Below, in pieces: positions 11,761 through 23,358 of a stretch of 64,000 nucleotides of DNA. The notes beneath the pieces are model-generated. The model ran no database searches. It was not told the DNA's origin and saw only the letters and a program-made list of their open reading frames with translations. The translations under genes were made by a program, and so were the position numbers. Position 1 is the stretch's first letter. Every line of letters starts with the position of its first letter. This DNA is from Allolobophora icterica (lineage: Eukaryota; Annelida; Clitellata; Crassiclitellata; Lumbricidae): positions 47,243,812-47,307,811 of the forward strand of contig OY744615.1 in the NCBI GenBank assembly GCA_963556255.1, read 5' to 3'.

Positions 11761-11933
11761 CTAATTAGTGGTTTTAGTTCAGAGTATGATTTGAAGAAAA
11801 GTTTGACTTGCAATTTTGACGTGATATTCTTACTCTACTTTGGAATTTTCAAGAAGTTGTCATCAAATAGAATCAAACAATATTATAGAAATAATATTCA
11901 AAGTGTGAAAGAGACACTTCTCAATCATGTAGT

Positions 11934-12006
11934 TTCAGTGTAACAACACTGATAACGAGGATCATGAGCATCACCCTCCTCCATCTTGGCTTGGAAGTGG
12001 CACTGA
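11934..12006 (-). repeat. Diverged hairpin-module copy
   Basis: A decayed member of the hairpin module, aligned through AGCATCACCCTCCTCC and TGGCTTGG with the better copy 100 bp downstream. Confidence 0.55.
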
Positions 12007-12037
12007 GGCACGGACGTGCAGTGTAGTAGTAGTAGTA

Positions 12038-12135
12038 GTTTCAGTTTAACGACGCTGTGTCATAACAAAGATGATTAGCATCGCCCTCCTCCTTTATCCA
12101 GGCTTGGGACTGGCACTGTCAGAGTACGAACAGTG
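12038..12135 (-). repeat. Hairpin module, intact copy
   Basis: On the minus strand the outer stem GATGCT/AGCGTC, inner stem TCAT/ATGA and 7-nt loop CTTTGTT are all present, followed by GTTAAAC. The upstream part of the module, GGCTTGGGACTGGCACTG on the plus strand, is also shared by the other copies. Confidence 0.75.
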
Positions 12136-12489
12136 GCGGAGTTCTACGTGCAGTGGCGGAGTAACCTTACAATAAAAGAACCGCAACTTTACCCGAGATT
12201 CTTAATCTATTAGTTGAAATTTATAATACAGCTTAATTGATAATCTATACAATCATATAGTTTCCTTATATGCAAATTTGTCCGTCGTAGGAGGCTACGT
12301 CACAAACGGCTTCTGCTCTATTGTGAAACCGTTTATGACGTCAGTACTGTCGTCTTGACGACGGGGCTTGACGACGGCGGTCTTGACGACGGCGATCAAC
12401 GACCAACGATATACACTGCCGTGATAATTATGACGGGGAAATACACTAGTTATTAATAGAAAGCTAATTATTTTTCAACACGAGTAAGA

Positions 12490-12530
12490 TTATTTATAGT
12501 CGGACCACAAGCTTTAAAAGAGGTGTCTGA
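12490..12530 (-). promoter_or_regulatory. GACACC-N23-TATAAAT motif
   Basis: Minus strand: CAGACACCTC then 23 bp between ACACC and TATAAAT. It lies 38 bp outside the left end of the hAT element. Its paralogue without the hAT insertion is at 41783-41823. Confidence 0.55.
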
Positions 12531-12559
12531 AAGAAAAGTATTCATATCTATATTATTTG

Positions 12560-12567
12560 GTTTAAGC
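12560..12567 (+). repeat. 8-bp target duplication, left flank of hAT
   Basis: GTTTAAGC. The identical octamer follows the right terminus at 29829-29836 but not the nearer right terminus at 15606. Confidence 0.8.
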
Positions 12568-13665
12568 CAGTGCTTAAAGTGTAAAAAAAGAAGTGCCTGG
12601 ACGCTCCTTAGAATAGGCGCAACCATAGTCTAGAAATTGGGAGGACCTAGTAGAACGTGTGAGTGGGGGGGAATGCGAGCGCCGAAGGCGCGAAGCCGCC
12701 ATTGCCGAAGGCAAGACGCCCCTAACGACTAGGGGGTCTGGGGGAGCGTCGTAAGCAATTTTGAGCATTTGATGCCAATGGGAGCACATTTTGGGCTCTT
12801 GTTTACCTCAAAATTTTCAACGATGATTTCGAAATAAAACTACCTAAACCATATCAATCTGATAAATTTGAGTATTTGACATGTGAGAAAACTGATATTT
12901 CAGATGTTAAAAGAACACCGCTCGCGGTCGCAGCATCAAAAATTGAAATGTCCTTCTAGGCTTCTACTGCGAGCTATATTTATAATCGTGGCATATTTAT
13001 CTTGACACCAGTCGCATTTTATATTGAATATTTTTAAATGGACATAAAGTATAAGCAGAGTGAGAATTGTAGAAAAGACTGGGGGTATAGGCTTTTATAA
13101 GTTTGATCCATATAGAGTAGAATATTTTATCCACAATTATTTTGCAAAATGAGAAAATAAAAAAATGCAATAGAAAGCTTCTCTCTTTCTCTCTCTTTGT
13201 GCCGTCGGCTCTAGGAGCCCTAGCGATCGAAAGCTTACACTCCTTAAAGTGATGTATTATCACCAAATTTATTAGTATACATTTCACATGGTCACAAATC
13301 TCACAATAAACCAGAGCATTACTTTATTAGTAACCCACAAAGTGAATTGTGAAAGCAAATGCCAGAAACATAATTTATGCACAATATAATCACACTAGCA
13401 CAAATGGGGGAGTTGGAAACGATCCCCGTGGTGTGCAATGAAGACTTAACTGGGGGTCTAAGAAATACTAGGGGGTTGAACCCCTAAGCCCCGACATTTC
13501 TCACCCTGAGTATAAGTCGAAGTGGTGTCGTATTGTACTTTATTAATACGTTGTATTGAAGTCATTTAACTTCATAAGTTGATTCATTTATGAAACAGTC
13601 AAGACAAGACTTGCAGTTGACGTGACAGTCAGGTAGAGCATAGACACTGGCTGCATAATATTATT

Positions 13666-13965
13666 TTACAAAATGTCCCATACTGCAGTGTACGCAGCAT
13701 CACAGTCAATACTGGCTGAGCATGCCAGACTGTTGGTGTCGTCAGCTGAGTGTTTTCCTGCAGAAAGCCATGAAGTAGCGTAAGGGAGTGGACTAAACTT
13801 GGCAAAAGGAGGACCGACAAGTTTTCCGAACAGCAGATTTGAGACAGTTTCAACTGACAGAGAATTCCTTGTAGGGCTAATTATTAAGTTCATCTGGCTG
13901 AACCCCCTTTCACTTTCTGCAGTGCAAACTGGTATTGTATTCAATGCTAACAGTAGCGGCTTCAA
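13666..13965 (-). pseudogene. hAT transposase C-terminal (dimerisation) fragment
   Basis: The minus-strand frame contains ALNTIPVCTAESERGFSQMN followed by LLFGKLVGPP. This is the signature of the hAT-family C-terminal dimerisation region, in the form seen in ZNF862/KIAA1586-like domesticated proteins. Only about 50 residues of the domain are recognisable. The catalytic core and BED finger expected upstream are absent, so no active enzyme is made here. It sits in the expected orientation, with the C terminus toward the left end of the element. Confidence 0.75.
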
Positions 13966-14183
13966 CTCGGGCGGGACAATTTTTCCTCCGTTTTCTTTGA
14001 ACTTTCGGAATGCACGAACTGATTGCCTGCCATCAACATTAAGCTATACTGTACGGGTCCCTCATGAAGCAGCAGTCTTCATCAGAGACCGTATCAATAG
14101 CCTAGAGTAGCCACTTTGTAGTTCCTTTGGATGCGCACAGTTTTGCGGTTGCGGGCCCTTCCAGCTGGAACCCAGGACTTCAG

Positions 14184-14333
<150 letters not shown>

Positions 14334-14482
14334 TTCTTCACCGTCTCTCCTTACTCTATTTATCTATCTCAGTTGCCTTTGTCTCTTCCTTCCTCTCACT
14401 CTCCTCATTTCTCTCTCCTTATCTCTCTCTCTCTATTTCGCAATCGCTTGAAAACATTTCTCCTTTTGTCAGTGAAGACCCG

Positions 14483-14545
14483 GGTCGGGAGCGCCGCTAA
14501 TTTTGAGTGGCGCTATAAAAATTATCGATTACAATTACAATTACA
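14483..14545 (+). repeat. LINE/SINE 3' tail
   Basis: GTCGGGAGCGCCGC, GTGGCGCTATAAA and a (ATTACA) tail form the 3'-end signature shared by L2/CR1-like LINEs and a tRNA-SINE elsewhere in this window. Confidence 0.6.
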
Positions 14546-14750
14546 CATAGATTGGCTGATACGCCGATCTCTGGAGGCATATAATTTTAGACAATCACGT
14601 AATCAACTTTCTCGATACTAGGCTACTTTCTTATTTTAACAGATTCACAGCATAACGTTTCAGGTTTAAGTAAAATGCATTAGTAATGTTTCACGAAGTG
14701 AAACAGATTACTTACGTACTAGGCCTACTTAAAGAGCAAAGCAACAAACT

Positions 14751-15606
14751 GCTATTCTAAATTTAGAAGTTCCTTACCATAAGTTGCGTCTCATAATAGT
14801 TTATCTGGTTCAAGAGAGATTTCCCGGCGATTAAAATTTTATTGAAAGTCGTTTCTTTGTAAGCAAACGAATAGGACTACTTTAAATTCACACGAAGAAT
14901 GAAGATTGCAGTCGTTTGTAGATAATGTAATAATGTGTAGGCTACAGACCACAACGCTTGTAGTATAGGGAGATTTGATAGAGACAGACTGCTACAGCGA
15001 CAGAGCGAGAGAAAACAAGAGATAGAAAGAGACGGAGACACAGAGAGAGACAGAGAGACAGAGACAGAGACATACGAACGAGGAAGATATTATTACATGC
15101 ATATCTTAGCGATGAGTGTAGAGATAGGCCTATATGCGGTGAACGTGTATGAGTAGTTGTACGCCAGAAGGGAGGATCTGGCTCACGTACCACAGGTCGA
15201 CCAGGGTCAAATACTCCCGACATTAGGGTGACCTAGTCTAGACCAGACCCCACACTTACATGTATACATCTGTGGAGGCATATCTGGAGGTGTATCGTGT
15301 ATCACAAAGCATTCGTCATAGGCTATATCGTGGAGACCGGCTATATACAGGCTAGTTCAGACTGCAAAGCGGTGAGACCTACACGGGAAAAACATGAAAA
15401 CTTTTTAGCTAAAAAGCTTGGAGACCTCGGGGCTCCTAAACCTTGTCCAGTGTCCATCCTCGTTACATGGTTTTGACGCCACTGCATGGACGCTGCATGA
15501 ACTGCGTCCAGGCCGTGCTGGCCTCATAAGTGGCAGGACGGCGTCCAGCCTTGAAAATAAGTGCCTGGACGCCGTCCATGACCGTCCATTCACACTTTAA
15601 GCCCTG
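14751..15606. repeat. hAT right half, copy B
   Basis: Near-identical to 29001-29828, with a few substitutions and small indels in the GAGA-rich tract. The match begins exactly at the edge of the N gap in the other copy and ends at the hAT terminus in both. Confidence 0.9.
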
Positions 15607-16081
15607 ATTAGAAGACACTGGACTGTTACGTGAGAAAGTTCCTTTTATTCTGATCTACGTGGGAGGTTATAAATAGGTCATAATAGTAGTCTACTTTTAA
15701 TGATCAGGTGCTGGTTAAGTAAGATATAGCTAACTGAAGAATAGACATTATTAATTATATGAACAGTTGGTGATTACTACAAGAACTAATTGTCTAACTG
15801 AACTGTTGTTATATATTATAGAATACATATATTTTACATCAAACCAAGAATATGGATGTCTATAGCTTTACACTGTTAATTGACATTATCAATTGATTTG
15901 ATATGCATGGGGGCAACAAGATTGATAATACAAGTGACGTGGACACCGATCTGTGTTAAGCTCTCTAATAAATAAATTAGAGAGGCGTCACATATAATTA
16001 CAGGCGTCACATATATAAATACAGGTCGTGTCTTTACAGACTTTAACACGCCCTCTGACTCTCCAATTCGCCTTTGATTCG
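15607..16081. other. Unassigned stretch beyond the hAT end
   Basis: Starts with the octamer ATTAGAAG. No gene was recognised. Confidence 0.4.
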
Positions 16082-16188
16082 TCAGTTGCTGTTTAACGAC
16101 AGTGTGCACGCCATAACGGTGATTCGCGTCGCCCTCCTCCTTTCTCCAGGCTTGGGACTGGCACTGCCAGAGTACGGACATTGGCGGA
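16082..16188 (-). repeat. Hairpin module, diverged copy
   Basis: Contains GTTTAACGACAGTGTGC, CGCGTCGCCCTCCTCC and GGCTTGGGACTGGCACTG in the same order as the copy at 12038. The outer stem is shifted and the inner loop altered. It is the only clear member inside the 15.6-28.8 kb block. Confidence 0.6.
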
Positions 16189-16222
16189 GTTTCTCGACTT
16201 TGACTGCAGTCCTGCCCTCTTA

Positions 16223-16437
16223 TATATAACAAAGTAGGCCTAAGCAGCACGGATCCGAAGTCCTGATAAACACTTCGTCGAATATATATATACCTGGTCT
16301 TTGACTAATTCCATACTGAGAATATCAATACAAGTATACTTGATATTCTCAGTATGGAATTAGTCAAAGACCAGGTATATAGATTCGACGAAGTGTTTAT
16401 CAGGACTTCGGATCCGTGCTGCTTACTTTGTTATATA
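16223..16437. repeat. Long inverted repeat (arms about 100 bp)
   Basis: Left arm 16223-16328 and right arm 16340-16437 are complementary apart from a 6-bp insertion (GGCCTA) in the left arm and a small difference in an AT run. The centre is 11 bp. Such a structure could be a foldback element, a recent inverted duplication or a fold-back assembly artefact. Confidence 0.85.
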
Positions 16438-16780
16438 CTAACTCCACTGATTGACACCGAACAGCTAAATATGATTACTATAGAAAATACCATTGCTTAT
16501 GGACCACTTATCAACCTTGTATACCAACAGACCGATTTGCAAACATCTTCATATTCTAAAAGAAACAGAAGCTTTTGCCTCACACCATGCAGGGCGACCA
16601 GGCTGCATCTGCAAACGAGGCCCTATATAGGCTATATAGACATCTGTTAACGAGGTTTATTCGTGGGACGAGTTCACGGTTGTGTTATTCTATTCTCAAG
16701 TATATATCGTTTAGAATAAATGCCGACACACTTATAATGATACGGTCATCACAGGGTTGTCCATAACCAACACAGAACAA

Positions 16781-16915
16781 CAGGTTCCAAAATTTCTAGA
16801 GGAAGAGGTATAAGAGATGCTATCAACAAAATGAAAAAAGGATGAAGCACCAGACATGGATGGAATCACTACGGAACTATTTCAAGGAGGAGGAGAAACA
16901 ACATACACTGTAAAA
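16781..16915 (+). pseudogene. LINE reverse-transcriptase fragment, 5' part
   Basis: With two small frame changes it reads RDAINKMKK then APDMDGITTELFQGGGETT. This is the conserved K-A-P-x-x-D-G-I-x-x-E-L block near the N terminus of non-LTR reverse transcriptases. It is cut off exactly where the CACTG end begins at 16916. A possible continuation is at 25090. Confidence 0.6.
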
Positions 16916-16999
16916 AAATACCGTTTTTATAAGGGGCTGTCTACGTTTTAAAACGAAGATTCTACCTAAAATAACGGCGGCATGTCTCTGAAGACTTAT

Positions 17000-19700
17000 A
17001 ACGGTGAACCCACGCTCTTTTACGGAGAAAGCGCCCATTTTTCGGAAATTTGCTTACGGAATAGTATTGCATCAGCGTATCGAAAATGTAGTTCTCGTTC
17101 AATCCTGGTAATAACCGCCTATAAAATAGCAAAATTATTATAAAAACCTATTAAACATTTTGTTATATTATTCACCTTTGTCTACAAATGAAAAAAAGGT
17201 GGAAAATTAATATTATTAGTTAATTACTGATCAGCCGCATTACACGAATGCGCATTAATACATCGACAGAGCAGGAACCCTTAACAAAGGACGGTCAGAA
17301 CAATGGGCGGTCAGTGCGTATAAGAAATATTGTACCACACAATGCACCACAAATACAAACTCCTAAGCTCACAGAAAATAAGATTAACAACGCCATTTTT
17401 AAACGGACAGATATTTAGGCAGGAACAGTTACCAACGCGGTCCTGAGACAATAACTTATAGACATTAAGTGTTTAGGAAAACTACAGCTTTCTTTCTTAA
17501 CTTAGACTATTCTAGTTTGGCTAAAAGTTAAAATATACGTGAAAAAATAAGAAATGTGTAACTTTCTGAACAGCCATGTTATAATCTCTGACAAATGCTC
17601 ACTAATAGGCCTACATTGAGCCAGCAAGATTCTTGAACCAAAATGGGCGGTCATTAGGCATAAGACAAATTTTCCAAATGGAGTTACACAGTTGGACATT
17701 TAAGCAGATACAATTAGATACACACCTCTAAGATAAATACTGCGTTTAAGAAGGGTTTTAATACGAGGTTAAAGTTCCCATTGTAGCTTGTGTTATTTAG
17801 CTCATCTGGAGAGAAGGTGGGTAAATTTATGAACCATAGCGCTAATGTCGCAGGTTCAAATTCCAGTGTAAACGTCTTTACTTTTCAGAATAAACACTGT
17901 AGCAAAAACTAATTGACAGTAGTTGTTTAATTTATCATTTTCTTTGCACACGGCTCCAGACGGACTTTTAACCTATTCGTTACTTGTCCAGTACATTGGA
18001 ACCCTTGGGAATTGTCAATGTTTAGCCTAAGTGTTTGCGTCGTGCAACTGCAAACAAAATTAATAAGTAAGTATGTAGCATTTCACGGCCTCTGACACGA
18101 TCACGTACATTTTAAATTCAATGAATCAATTTTCGTTTATTACTAATACAAGCTATCAGAACGCAACTCGAACATAATAAATGGTTGCATCACGAGTTAT
18201 AAAGGATTAGATGAGTGGTATAAAGGGTTCTATATTTTATATGGAACAATTTGTACGGTGATTCCTAGGTATCCGTGCCAGAGCGCCCTTGTGAGTTACT
18301 GAAAGGGCTCTATGCAAGTGCTCTGATAGATAAACTAAATAAATAGGTTTTGCAACATAACTCATTTTCATTAGGCCTAACTGAATACCAAGTATTATAA
18401 CAAGGGAATTCTGTCACTAAAAATTCTGTCACTAGTGCTATTCGACATGCTTCGCGTCATCGCTGTTGCGCGCATGCTGTATGCGAACCCTCCATGGTTG
18501 GTTTTGCTCGGCAGCAGGATAAAAAAAAATAGGCTTCAATCAATCATAGGCAGGTTAATTCGACTGTTTGATAGCTGATAGTTGATCTGACTGGTTGAAC
18601 CCTGGTGACAGTAAACCGTTGTTAATAATGGTCTCTTCTCAGCACTTCTGAAAAACCCAGGCCATGTTTTACACAAGCTGATACCACCTAGAAAACCAAC
18701 ACCTTATTCTCTCCGACCACACAACGTTCTCACAAAAGGGCCCTGAACCTTGTAGATAATAATATGAGGATTACCTTTATAGGAAGAATGCCGCTTTCTT
18801 ACTGATTCTGTATAATATTTTTGACGTTTATGCACCAGAGTGCGGTTCTTCATCGACCGGTTTAATAATGAATATACTTGCTTACTTACTTACTATGGCA
18901 AATTAATATTCATGTTTTATAAATATAGTAAGCGCCTAAAATTCTTCAAAATTAAATTTTTATAGGTACCTAATTAAATGTGGTTTGCAACATTATTAGT
19001 GGAAACAGGTAAAGGCCAATTGTTAAAACAATTTCACTATTTCATCTGGGCAGATGTTAAATGAGTGGAACTTTACCGCGTTTGAATTTATGCGTATGAA
19101 TACTAAATTACCGCAAGCCCTGGCAGTTAGCACGTGGCTTAGCTGGTGACTCTAAATCAAAATGGCGATAATGTATCGGTCACGGAATTATGCGAAAGTC
19201 TGATGAATCAAGTAAGTAATTATAATTGTAAATTCATATCACACATTAAAAATTTTTGTCTACCGAAAACATAACTTTGATAGAGAAATCGCCTTTTAAT
19301 ATTAAACTTACAGGGCCAATTGATTTGAAATATCGCACGTGGGTCATGGGTTGCATGATGCCCATAGAATCAACCAGTGGCCACACTTCTGGCTATGATA
19401 TTTAAATTTTCTGGTAGATGTCAAGCATTTAATAAATAGTTATGTGTTTTCGAATGTACTCTCAGTGACAGTCTGTGTTGCATTTTCAGAAAATGATATG
19501 TCCAACGGAGGTCGATCTGCAATTCCATATACGGACATGTGGCCTTCAAAATCAAGACTTGGCAGCCATGTGACTGGCTGCGATTGATCTGTTTTCAACT
19601 CGCTATGTCTTCAGTGCAGCATACCCTGGAAGCAGTGTGAATATCTTGGACTTCGCTGAACTGTTAGTAGAATGTCCAGTCTATTGCTTTGTCGACTTTA
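17000..19700. other. Unassigned interior of the CACTG-bounded block
   Basis: No coding region was recognised. A weak LINE-tail-like TTTTCGTTTATT occurs at 18130. A tRNA-like stretch near 17815-17870 (TTAGCTCATCTGG and GGTTCAAATTCC) is too irregular to be a tRNA. Confidence 0.35.
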
Positions 19701-19719
19701 ACTTAATATTTTTAAAAAT

Positions 19720-19720
<1 letters not shown>

Positions 19721-19783
<63 letters not shown>
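19721..19783. repeat. (ATT)n microsatellite
   Basis: About 20 ATT units, followed by sequence related to the segment after the (ATT)n at 20545-20566, so it is probably the antisense tail of a retroposon. Confidence 0.9.
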
Positions 19784-19800
19784 GTGTTTTTAAGTGCTAC

Positions 19801-19872
19801 TATCTAATGACCAGGCATTAATTGATGACACTGAGCAATTAACGTTATCAATTAATGCCTGGTCATTAGATA
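19801..19872. repeat. Foldback repeat, perfect 26-bp arms
   Basis: Arms 19801-19826 and 19847-19872 start TATCTAATGACCAGGC and are perfectly complementary around a 20-bp loop. Related arms occur at 23227-23358 and 37505-37545. Confidence 0.9.
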
Positions 19873-20400
19873 ATTGAACTTTAAATTATAAATGCAATAA
19901 TAATATTAATAATAGTAATAGTGAGTGAAGATCTTACCCAGTATCTCTACACTTCAGCGATACTTTTCCCAATCCAGAGTCAAGTGGGAACTACCCACAT
20001 CGACTACAGGATTGGGTAAGTTTAAGGTTTCTACATATATCTGGAATCATGCATGTACATATGTGTGTATTTACTAAATTTGTTCTTAATAGTTTTATTA
20101 TCTGTCTTACTGTTTTCTGTGTGCGATCACAATACAATGGTACCATGGCAGGTATGTGTGAAGACACAACACAGAAGTCAGTTGGGCGCTCGGTTGGCCT
20201 GCATTGTGCCATGCGTGGCAACTTATGTGGGCCCACTGGAGCCAACAAACATGCTTGTTTTAACTGTGGCACTGCCATTTTTTACTGTTACCAGCCCCAA
20301 CTCTGGACAAAGGGTTAGGGTGATGCTTGTAATCCTTGTTATGACACAACATGGTAAACTTCACACGCATGGCTGTGACAGAATATAGTTCATGTTTAGG

Positions 20401-20410
20401 AATTACTATT

Positions 20411-20461
<51 letters not shown>

Positions 20462-20470
20462 GTTGTTATT
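20401..20470. repeat. (ATT)n microsatellite
   Basis: Interrupted ATT tract. A second short tract lies at 20535-20566, followed by a copy of the ACCAAGCATCAATCGATGG retroposon-tail sequence. Confidence 0.9.
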
Positions 20471-20700
20471 TTTTTTACCCGAGGTAGCATTAATCCCTCA
20501 GGCTGTCAAAACTATGTCCGGAGAAAGATAGATGGATTATTATTGTTATTATTATTATTATTATTAAGCACCCAGTCTATTGACCAAGCATCAATCGATG
20601 GTGCTGAGCAATTATGATTGAAGGACTTGGGAGACTTGACGTGTTACAAGGTGCTATAGAAGTTCTGAGATTTGATTGAGTTAAATAATTTTGTTTGTAG

Positions 20701-20814
20701 GAGTCAACGCAGTTGATCAATCTCTGGCGTTTGAGAAGGGAACATACATGTTGCACTGCAGATTGATGTATTGTGCGGCCAAAACACCTGCTCTTACATT
20801 TTGGACATACGTCG
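20701..20814 (+). CDS. Candidate Ig-like exon (half domain)
   Basis: An acceptor (TTTTGTTTGTAG) ends at 20700 and a strong donor GTAAGT begins at 20815. Between them the phase-2 reading is open: VNAVDQSLAFEKGTYMLHC, RLMYCAAK and LTFWTYV. The G-x-x-x-x-L-x-C followed by F-W pattern resembles the B and C strands of an Ig V domain with an intron in mid-domain. A frame at 20053-20280 with a hydrophobic start (YLLNLFLIVLLSVLLFSV) could be a preceding leader exon. Host gene or transposon-captured fragment cannot be decided. No complete gene model can be built. Confidence 0.35.
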
Positions 20815-21039
20815 TAAGTATCTCATTTTCCACCATAGTATTATTAGTAGTAGTATTAGTATTGACATCATTATTAATATTATGCATTTATTAATCGCCA
20901 CTACCTAATAACCAAGTGAAGGTCTGGCTAAAGGTCCCTACACAGTAACTGACTCAGAGGAAACTGAACCTCTGCTCCCCAAGTTACAAGGTGAGCATTG
21001 TTCTCAATCAGTTACCATATATCTCCTTATGCTCTGGTT

Positions 21040-21580
21040 TTATCAAGCAACCTTGTTATAATATCAATGCATTACTTATATCATAAACTGTCCATGTTGT
21101 CTGAACAGAAATAATTTAATGTTGCTATTGATTTATTATTTCACAATTGACTTCTTGAAGAGTACTACTAAACATCACACTAGGCACACAATGGTATCTT
21201 TTAGAGGCCCCTAGAGCAGGTGATGTGTAACTGTAGAATATGCAAATCCTTTATTAGTATCATCAGAGAACACTGATTCCAACACTGGCACTACATGTGC
21301 GACATAACCACCATAGACAATGCATCCAATGCACGATATTCTATGATTATTTCAGCACTGCTTGGGTCGGGAGCACCTCTGAATCATTCAGTGGTGCTTT
21401 ATAAATGTTTGCTTATGATATATTTATTTTCATTTATATAGCACCTCTATATTACATGTGTAGATGTACTGTAGACCCTGGGCCTATATAGAACACCACA
21501 TAGTGTCAAAATCCAAGATGTAATTTTTAGTAGTAACTTCTCTCGAACAAGTCATCAACTGGTGGACTAGTGGTGGTGCA
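21040..21580. repeat. Local segmental duplication, unit A
   Basis: Aligns with 21960-22023 plus 22942-23225 (unit B). Shared landmarks in order are TATCATAAACTGT, CACACAATGG, AGAGGCCC, AGAACACCA and ATCAAAATCCAA-like sequence. Unit B differs by carrying the Helitron. The sequence around 21110 (CAGAAATAATTTAATGTTGC) is the empty counterpart of the Helitron site. Confidence 0.75.
21364..21412 (+). repeat. LINE/SINE 3' tail
   Basis: GGGTCGGGAGCACCTC and GTGGTGCTTTATAAATG match the shared LINE/SINE 3'-end signature. Confidence 0.5.
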
Positions 21581-21828
21581 CCAAAACAAAGCCTTAATAA
21601 TGTCGGTATGCAGACGATCAGTCCACTAAAACAGACAGTCTATTGTGCATATGCCTCAGACAGCCTGTGAAATCTTTCCATGTTGAAGTTTTCATATACA
21701 TAAGGTGACACTTGCATATAGCTACACCCACGTGTCTATTGTGGTAATGCCACATTTGTAGTGCCAGTGGTAAGAAGATATAGTGATGATATTCCATGGT
21801 TATTTGTGACGTGCTTTTTCTGTTTCAG

Positions 21829-21893
21829 TGCAGGAACTGGTGAAGTTCTCACAAATTTCAACTTGTTCTTATGTTGGAATTTGTTTCAGTGGT
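21829..21893 (+). CDS. Candidate small exon in unit A
   Basis: Acceptor TTTTTCTGTTTCAG ends at about 21828 and a donor-like GTAAAT follows at about 21894. The open reading QELVKFSQISTCSYVGICF has no firm family match. The intron upstream of it resembles that upstream of the exon at 23565, so this exon was duplicated with units A and B. Confidence 0.25.
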
Positions 21894-22023
21894 AAATATA
21901 ATTTCCTGTCTATTGCTATCTTAACTTTGACTTATGATTATTTAAAATTAAGTTATGCTGTGGTTTCATCTAGCAACAGTGTATTATTTCTATCATAAAC
22001 TGTTCATGTTGTTTATGCAGAAA

Positions 22024-22941
22024 TCTATATAATAAAGCGAGAATTCTGTGTGTGTGTCCCTCTGTCTGTCTGTTTGACCGGGCTTAACTTCTACAATTTT
22101 GCACCTTTTCACTCCAAACCTTCACTGCTGTGTCGGCCTCGGCTTCGGACACCCAGTGGAGGGGTTCGCGCCCCCCGTTTTCACCGCTACCATGGTGAAA
22201 AACGGCCAAAACATCGCCCCAAGCGATAGGAAAATTACCGTTCCGCCAGTGACATTAGGCTTACTGCATTGGATGCAGTCCCTGCAGTGACATTAGGATT
22301 ACTGCATTGGATGCATGCACGTGTAACAAACATCGAAGAGAAATTTATTGTTGGTAAGTCCATTTGGGGGTGCTGGTGGTGGGGGTGGTGGTGGTGGTGG
22401 TGGGGGTCGTGGGTGGGGGGTGGTGGTGGGGGTCGTGGGTGGGGGAGGCAGGTGGTGGGTGGTTGGGGTGGTGGGTGGGTGGGGGTGGGTGGGTGGGGGG
22501 TGGGTGTGGGTGGGTGGGGGGTGGTGGTGGGGGTGGTGGGTCGTGGTGGTGGGGGTGGGGGGTGGTAGGGGTGGTGGGTGGGGGGTGGTGGTGGGATGGT
22601 GGGTGGGGGAGGGGTGGGGGGTGGTGGGTGGGGTGGTGGTGGGGGTGGTGGGTGGGGGGTGGAGGTGGGGGGTGGAGGTGGGGGTGGTGAGTGCGGGGTG
22701 GTGGTGGGATGGTGGGTGGCGGGGGTGGGGGGGTGGTGGGTGGGGTGGTGGTGGGTGGGGGTGGGGGTGGTGGGTGGGGGGTGGAGGTGGGGGTGGTGAG
22801 TGGTGGTGGTGGGGGTGGTGGGTGGTAGGGGAGGGGGTGGTGGTAGGGGTGGGGGGTGGTGGTGGGAGGGGGTGGTGGGGGGTGGTGGTGGTGCAGTGAT
22901 TGAAACTTATAACCCCGGGCAACGCCGGGTAATCCAGCTAG
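22024..22941 (+). mobile_element. Non-autonomous Helitron
   Basis: Starts TCTATATAATAAAGCG and ends CTAG. The end is preceded by the hairpin CCCGG-GCAACG-CCGGG and a short TAATCCAG spacer. It lies between A (22023) and T (22942) with no target duplication, as Helitrons do. The paralogous empty site in unit A supports both boundaries. No Rep/helicase gene is present. The interior contains two copies of a CAGTGACATTAGG unit (22249, 22285) and a long G-rich minisatellite. Confidence 0.85.
22365..22897 (+). repeat. G-rich (GGGTGG/GGTGGT) minisatellite
   Basis: About 530 bp almost free of A and C on the plus strand, with scores of GGG runs at short spacing and strong G-quadruplex potential. The Gly/Trp/Val-rich and Pro/His/Thr-rich frames across it are not genes. 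Confidence 0.95.
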
Positions 22942-23226
22942 TATATAATGTTGCCATTAATCGAACCCACAACTGGGTTACAGAAGATTGGGATTGAACA
23001 TCACAATAGCTACACAATGGCATAATTCAGAGGCCCATAGAACATGTCGTGTAGGTTAACTGCAGATTATGTACATCTTTATAAATATGTCCAGTATTAT
23101 ACGATTTTTATTCATTTAGTGCCACTATGCAATATGTGTAGCTGTTGATCAGCACATGTAGAACACCAAAAAGCATCAAAATCCAACATGTAATTAATTG
23201 TCATTGTAGTTAATAACTTCTGTTAT

Positions 23227-23358
23227 GCCGGTGCCTAATGCACAAGGAAGGCATCAACCCAGAAGATCAATCCAATGAGAGTTTGTAATGGCAATGAAAA
23301 GCCTCTTATATTTTGAGTGCAATCGGTTAATGCCTTGTGCATTAGACACTGGCACGAT
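23227..23358. repeat. Inverted repeat of the foldback family
   Basis: GTGCCTAATGCACAAGG near 23230 faces CCTTGTGCATTAGACAC near 23340. Arms are imperfect and the centre is about 80 bp. Confidence 0.7.

Larger units (their letters stand above)
21960..23225. repeat. Local segmental duplication, unit B (with Helitron)
   Basis: Second copy of unit A, split at 22023/22942 by the Helitron. Outside the insertion the order of landmarks is the same. Confidence 0.75.

Noticed and set aside
17815..17870. tRNA-like sequence with box A and box B resemblance
   Set aside because: Box B has an extra base, and the D and anticodon stems do not fold. Too weak to list as a gene.
22299..22922. Long Pro/His/Thr-rich and Gly/Trp/Val-rich open frames, up to 207 codons
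   Set aside because: They arise from the stop-poor GGGTGG minisatellite. Composition follows the repeat in every frame, and there is no start context or domain.
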